Shown piece after piece: positions 18,605 to 21,446 of a DNA stretch of 21,446 nucleotides. The translations under genes and the position numbers were made by a program. The notes beneath the pieces were generated by a model that searched no databases, was not told the origin of the DNA, and was given only the letters and a program-made list of their open reading frames with translations. Numbering within the stretch: the stretch's first letter is position 1; each line of letters begins with the position of its first letter. The stretch spans positions 1 through 21,446 of the IMG/VR virus record IMGVR_UViG_3300044627_004168, one strand, 5' to 3'. The stretch comes from a virus.

Positions 18605-18861
18605 TTCTTGCCCCCTTCCTCGAAGGCCCGCCAGAGCCAGATCGCCGCGGCGGCGCCGGCCACGGACCAGACCAGGCCGGCCGGCCGGTACGCGCCGCCG
18701 TTCGCGAGAAGGTCGAGGTAGCCGCCGAGCATAGACCCGATCACGCCACAACCGATCGTCTCGAGGCCGGTCGCCTTCCCGTCGTCACGGAGGGGGAGGA
18801 GGTAATTCGCCACCGAGCCGGCGATCCAGCCGAACAGAACCCATCCGATCAGATTGAACAT
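18601..18861 (-). CDS. GlsB/YeaQ/YmgE-family small membrane protein (86 aa)
   Basis: The ATG at 18861 shares a base with the previous stop (TGATG), with AGGGGG upstream. It has three hydrophobic segments: residues 2-22 (FNLIGWVLFGWIAGSVANYL), 33-53 (GLETIGCGVIGSMLGGYLDL) and 62-80 (GLVWSVAGAAAAIWLW). The G-W-I-A-G and G-x-x-G-x-x-L-G-G-Y-L spacing match the transglycosylase-associated GlsB/YeaQ/YmgE family. In a phage it may work as a holin-like protein. That role is inference. Confidence 0.75.
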   Translation of the reverse strand: MFNLIGWVLFGWIAGSVANYLLPLRDDGKATGLETIGCGVIGSMLGGYLDLLANGGAYRPAGLVWSVAGAAAAIWLWRAFEEGGKK

Positions 18862-19130
18862 CACCACCCCCTAGCGTTGTCGACCAGCGGATATCCGTCG
18901 TCCCCGATCGCCGGGCCACGCGCGGCCCGGTGATCCGATGTCGGCTCGGCCGGCGCGGGCTCGGCCACGAGCGCGACCCAGAGGAGGCTCTTCGCGAACT
19001 TCGCGATCATCCGCAGGACCGGCCGGTCGGGCTGCGGCTGCGGGCCGGGCATGGGGCTCGACGGGCTCGAGGCGAGCCAGTAGCCGGCCGCCAGGCAGAC
19101 GACGACGATCGCGACGTTCTTCCGGTCCAT
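18861..19130 (-). CDS. Small membrane protein (89 aa)
   Basis: Of two adjacent ATGs the second (19130) has GGAGG at 5 nt and is chosen. The gene is coupled to the peptidase stop. It has a hydrophobic segment at about residues 6-20 (VAIVVVCLAAGYWLA), a Pro-rich stretch (SPSSPMPGPQPQPDRP), a second weaker helix (MIAKFAKSLLWVALVA) and an acidic C-terminus. No family is recognised. It could be a partner of the peptidase or part of a lysis set. Confidence 0.65.
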   Translation of the reverse strand: MDRKNVAIVVVCLAAGYWLASSPSSPMPGPQPQPDRPVLRMIAKFAKSLLWVALVAEPAPAEPTSDHRAARGPAIGDDGYPLVDNARGW

Positions 19131-20233
19131 CATTTCCTCCGCTCCTCGGTCGGGGCCGGCATCAGCCAGCCGCCGTTATTCAGGTCGCGCCAGCCGAACC
19201 CCTGGACGGAGCCGACGGCGAACGAGTCTTTTTGCGAGATCATCCGCTCCACGATCGGCCGCGAGACCCAGAACGACCCCTCGGGCATATCCTCCGGCCA
19301 CTTCGGGCCGGAGATCCATCGCGGCCCCCACGAGTTGAGGCAGAGCAAGCCATCGGACGGGCTCCCGTTCTTCTGGTAGCGGACGGCGATGAATGCCATC
19401 TCATGAGCCCAGGTCCCCTCGGCCCTCGCGTAGCCGTGGGCGTCCCGCGTGTTCGAGAATCCCTGCATCGACGCGACCGCGATCGGGAACCCCGCCTCGA
19501 GGGCTGAACAGGCCTCCCCCCAGGTCGTGACCATCGCGACGTAGCCGGCGGGATGCTTCTTCGCCGCCTCGTCGAGCCGGCCGCCGTCACCCTGCCCGCC
19601 GCAGCCGTACGCGCCCCACTGTTTCGCGCGGTCCGCGGAGTAGGCCCGGAGGTCGTGGCCGGCGACGTTCGCCCGGTAGACGACCCCCCAGTCCCGCACC
19701 CAGCGCGCCGCGGCGGCGCCGTAGGATCCATCGGACCATCCGCCGACGGGGGCCTTGCCGTCCCCCGGCCGGCCCCTGGCCTCGACCCGCGAGCCGCCGT
19801 AGATCGCCTCGGTCGACGGGAACGGCGGCGGCTGGGCGAGCCGGCCGGTTTCCCAGTCGACGGCCTGGGCGACGAAAATCGCGTGAGCCCAGCCCCAGGA
19901 AACACAGTCCCCAATGCCCTGCCGCTCGACGACGAATGGCCGGCCGTAGAGGGCCTGGTGGGCTTTGTAGGCCGCCCGATACGGGAACGTGTCGACCCCC
20001 TTCGCCTGGGCGACGGTATCGGCCCCGGCCTGGCGGAACATCGGCTCCGGCAGCTCCGCGAGGAACTGCTCGACGCCGCGCGGGTCCGGCCGGTAGCCGT
20101 AGTTCGTCTGGCCGTCGAGCCAGCCGGTCGGCTGCGGTCCCCGGCCGAGGCCGGCGACGATCGCCGCGGCCGCCAGGCCGAGGAGGCCGACGACCGCCAG
20201 AAACCGAACGTGTCGGAGGTTAGCGGGAGGCAT
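19130..20233 (-). CDS. Papain-like (C1) cysteine peptidase with membrane anchor
   Basis: The product is 367 aa. ATG 20233 overlaps the end of the previous gene. A hydrophobic anchor or uncleaved signal lies at residues 9-30 (VRFLAVVGLLGLAAAAIVAG). The catalytic set is complete: Gln105 and Cys110 in QGIGDCVSWGWAH, His277 in TWAHEMAFIAV, and Asn300 in LLCLNSWGPRW, which matches the papain NSWG box. An insert at about residues 150-215 carries CGG and other Gly-rich turns. It lies between portal-side genes and the capsid gene, where a prohead protease normally is, but the anchor and membrane neighbours point as well to envelope work such as lysis. The enzyme class is firm and the role is not. Confidence 0.85.
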   Translation of the reverse strand: MPPANLRHVRFLAVVGLLGLAAAAIVAGLGRGPQPTGWLDGQTNYGYRPDPRGVEQFLAELPEPMFRQAGADTVAQAKGVDTFPYRAAYKAHQALYGRPFVVERQGIGDCVSWGWAHAIFVAQAVDWETGRLAQPPPFPSTEAIYGGSRVEARGRPGDGKAPVGGWSDGSYGAAAARWVRDWGVVYRANVAGHDLRAYSADRAKQWGAYGCGGQGDGGRLDEAAKKHPAGYVAMVTTWGEACSALEAGFPIAVASMQGFSNTRDAHGYARAEGTWAHEMAFIAVRYQKNGSPSDGLLCLNSWGPRWISGPKWPEDMPEGSFWVSRPIVERMISQKDSFAVGSVQGFGWRDLNNGGWLMPAPTEERRK

Positions 20234-20771
20234 CAGCGGCGGCCCTCGAGATGTCTCGGAACGCGGTCACCCAGGCGGCCCGCTGTTCGTCCGTGAGCGG
20301 CCCGCCCCCCTTGCCGGCGTTCCGGTCGAGGTATTCGCGGATCGCGTCCCGGGCTCGAGGGTTCCGATCCCCGATCGAGACCCCCCGGCATCGCAGTTCT
20401 CGCGCCCGCTGCCGGAGGTCGTCGATCGCGACCCCCGTCCGGAGCAGCGGTTCCGGTTGGCGGCCGTCCCACTCGATCTCCGCGGCCAGCTCGTCGAGGA
20501 GGGCCGAGACCGTCGCGGCATCGGCGGCCGCGTCGGGGCCGACGAACGCTCCGCGGAGATCTAGCCGGGCCGGGGCCGGGGGCGCCGGCTGCGGGCCGGG
20601 GGAGGCCGGCCTGCCGGCCAGCCAGACGACCGCCGCGGCCGCGACGAGGGCGGCGCCGAGAACGTGTTTCCGCTCGAGCGGAGCCGCGCCGGCGAGCTGC
20701 TGGGCGCGGGCGAGGATCTGGTCACCGAACAGGACGTAGGCGGCGGCCGCCGCCAGGACGAGGACGATCAT
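20220..20771 (-). CDS. Two-segment membrane protein (183 aa)
   Basis: The ATG at 20771 overlaps the previous stop (ATGA). Two hydrophobic segments lie at residues 1-15 (MIVLVLAAAAAYVLF) and 38-51 (LGAALVAAAAVVWL). A Pro linker (SPGPQPAPPAPAR) and a soluble C-terminal helical domain follow (TVSALLDELAAEIEWDGRQP, EYLDRNAGKGGGPLTDEQRA). The topology of two N-terminal segments plus a cytoplasmic or periplasmic helical domain is common in phage lysis accessory proteins. No family is recognised. Its 14-nt overlap with the peptidase suggests joint expression. Confidence 0.7.
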   Translation of the reverse strand: MIVLVLAAAAAYVLFGDQILARAQQLAGAAPLERKHVLGAALVAAAAVVWLAGRPASPGPQPAPPAPARLDLRGAFVGPDAAADAATVSALLDELAAEIEWDGRQPEPLLRTGVAIDDLRQRARELRCRGVSIGDRNPRARDAIREYLDRNAGKGGGPLTDEQRAAWVTAFRDISRAAADASR

Positions 20772-21145
20772 CGGGACCTCACGAGCGGGAGGATCTGCTC
20801 GATCGCGCCGGCCGCGAGCGAGAGGACGAGGGAACGGACCGCGGGCCGGGCGAGGATCCAGAGCGGCCAGAGGCCGACGGGGATCGCCTTATCGGCCACG
20901 AGGTCGAACAGGGCGCCGGCGGCCGCCAGGGCGACGGCCTTTTTCTCGTCGCCCGTCAGGTTCTGGATCGAGTCGAGCGTCGTCACCGTGAGCCGGAGCA
21001 GGGCGACGAGCAGCTCTCCGAACTCGGCCCAGGTAATCCCGCCGGCGGCCGTCGACCGGGCAGTCGCGAGGAACGCGGAGACCTTCTCGGAGAGGATCTC
21101 GAACGGAGCCGCGGCAGCGACGGGGGCGTGAACGTCGACCATCAT
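20768..21145 (-). CDS. Hypothetical protein of the membrane cassette (125 aa)
   Basis: The ATG at 21145 follows GGAGG at 5 nt. The product is largely helical, with ITWAEFGELLVALLRLTVTT, DSIQNLTGDEKKAVALAAAG, LFDLVADKAIPVGLWPLWIL and RPAVRSLVLSLAAGAIEQIL. The last half has two moderately hydrophobic helices that could lie on or in the membrane. The arrangement (tGdEKKaaVl..alFD..aD..iP..LWP) is shared with recurring phage proteins. Holin-like work is possible but unproven. Confidence 0.7.
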   Translation of the reverse strand: MMVDVHAPVAAAAPFEILSEKVSAFLATARSTAAGGITWAEFGELLVALLRLTVTTLDSIQNLTGDEKKAVALAAAGALFDLVADKAIPVGLWPLWILARPAVRSLVLSLAAGAIEQILPLVRSR

Positions 21146-21294
21146 TTTCTCCTCCAGACCTGGGACGCCGGGACGGCCACCCTCGCCCGCCGCCGGCAGG
21201 CCTGGCAGACGACGTAGCGGACCTGGCGGTCACCGGATCGCTTCGACGATTCGACGCGGCAGCGTCCGCCGCAGCATGTGCACTCAGCCGGCAT
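21142..21294 (-). CDS. Small zinc-ribbon-like protein (50 aa)
   Basis: The ATG at 21294 overlaps the preceding gene by 11 nt. The product (MPAECTCCGGRCRVESS, then VVCQACRRRARV) has C-x-CC and C-x2-C pairs 22 residues apart, a usual treble-clef or zinc-ribbon spacing. It ends VWRRK with GGAGG for the next gene. It is too short for many gene finders. Function is unknown. Confidence 0.7.
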   Translation of the reverse strand: MPAECTCCGGRCRVESSKRSGDRQVRYVVCQACRRRARVAVPASQVWRRK

Positions 21295-21446
21295 GAATTC
21301 GCATCCTCGCGACGGCGGCCGCCGCGGCGGCCTTCGCCCCGGCGAGCGTGGAGATCTTCAGCGCGGCCCGCTGGGCCGGCTCGTCGGGTACGGTTTCCGG
21401 CTTGTCGTCGATCCAGATGTCGGGCGAGAGGCCGGCGTCGGCTGCG
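21284..21446 (-). CDS. C-terminal fragment of an unidentified gene (runs off the right edge)
   Basis: An open frame enters from the right edge and ends at the TGA at 21284-21286, giving 53 residues (SPDIWIDDKPETVPDEPAQR, then AALKISTLAGAKAAAAAAVA). The fragment ends RMRIHAG. It is an acidic, Pro-containing stretch followed by an Ala-rich helix, like the tail end of many phage portal or terminase-associated proteins. Its position upstream of the capsid region would suit a portal gene. There is too little for a call. Confidence 0.5.
   Translation of the reverse strand, partial: AADAGLSPDIWIDDKPETVPDEPAQRAALKISTLAGAKAAAAAAVARMRIHAG

Noticed and set aside
1-21446. Insertion sequences, transposases, rRNA or complete tRNA genes
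   Set aside because: No transposase-like product, terminal inverted repeats with target duplications, or RNA gene consensus was seen on either strand.

Overview
The window is a contiguous piece of a GC-rich, tailed, temperate bacteriophage with siphovirus-type head and tail genes. Almost every gene lies on the minus strand in a tightly packed array with 4-14 bp overlaps (ATGA, GTGA, TGATG) and strong AGGAGG-type ribosome sites. The only convincing plus-strand gene is a tyrosine integrase. The high GC, the Cys-rich secreted proteins and the overall protein style suggest a phage of a high-GC host, possibly a planctomycete. That host call is inference only. No gene here is an unambiguous host gene.

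Layout, read in the direction of minus-strand transcription (right to left). 21446-18296: the C-terminus of an unidentified gene, a 50-aa Zn-ribbon-like protein, and a run of small membrane proteins around a papain-like (C1) cysteine peptidase. 18210-14432: HK97-type major capsid protein, small head genes, head-tail connector, head closure, gp10-like neck or tail component, and tail terminator. 14428-10527: tail tube candidate, tail protein, tail assembly chaperones joined by a -1 frameshift at A_AAA_AAC, tape measure protein, and a distal tail protein. 10510-7264: a short tail gene, an 870-aa Gly/Tyr-repeat, Cys-rich tail fibre or adhesin candidate, and a small CxC protein. 7260-5319: a small acidic ORF, a metallophosphoesterase, a DUF6378-like protein and a 99-aa exported protein. 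5328-4396 (plus strand): the integrase. 4269-4208: an attachment site containing the 3' half of a tRNA-Arg(ACG) gene. 4106-1: an HTH protein (excisionase/regulator type) and the early operon. That operon includes a Sak4-like AAA ATPase, an SSB-like protein with a DDIPF tail, a possible PD-(D/E)XK nuclease and the start of a replication-initiator-like protein.

Three regulatory or architectural signals stand out. (1) Inside the leftmost replication gene are four tandem 22-bp palindromic units followed by a purine/pyrimidine-asymmetric tract. This is the same arrangement as the lambda origin inside gene O. (2) A near-consensus sigma70 promoter at 3638-3666 drives the early operon. A 12-bp repeat that sits in its spacer recurs twice nearby, so it looks like an operator. 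(3) Phage genes run on both sides of the tRNA-derived attachment core, so the DNA is in the attP (circular or virion) configuration, not integrated at that tRNA.

Terminase, most or all of the portal gene, and any classical prohead protease are not in the window. A C1 peptidase sits just upstream of the capsid gene, where a prohead protease is often found.
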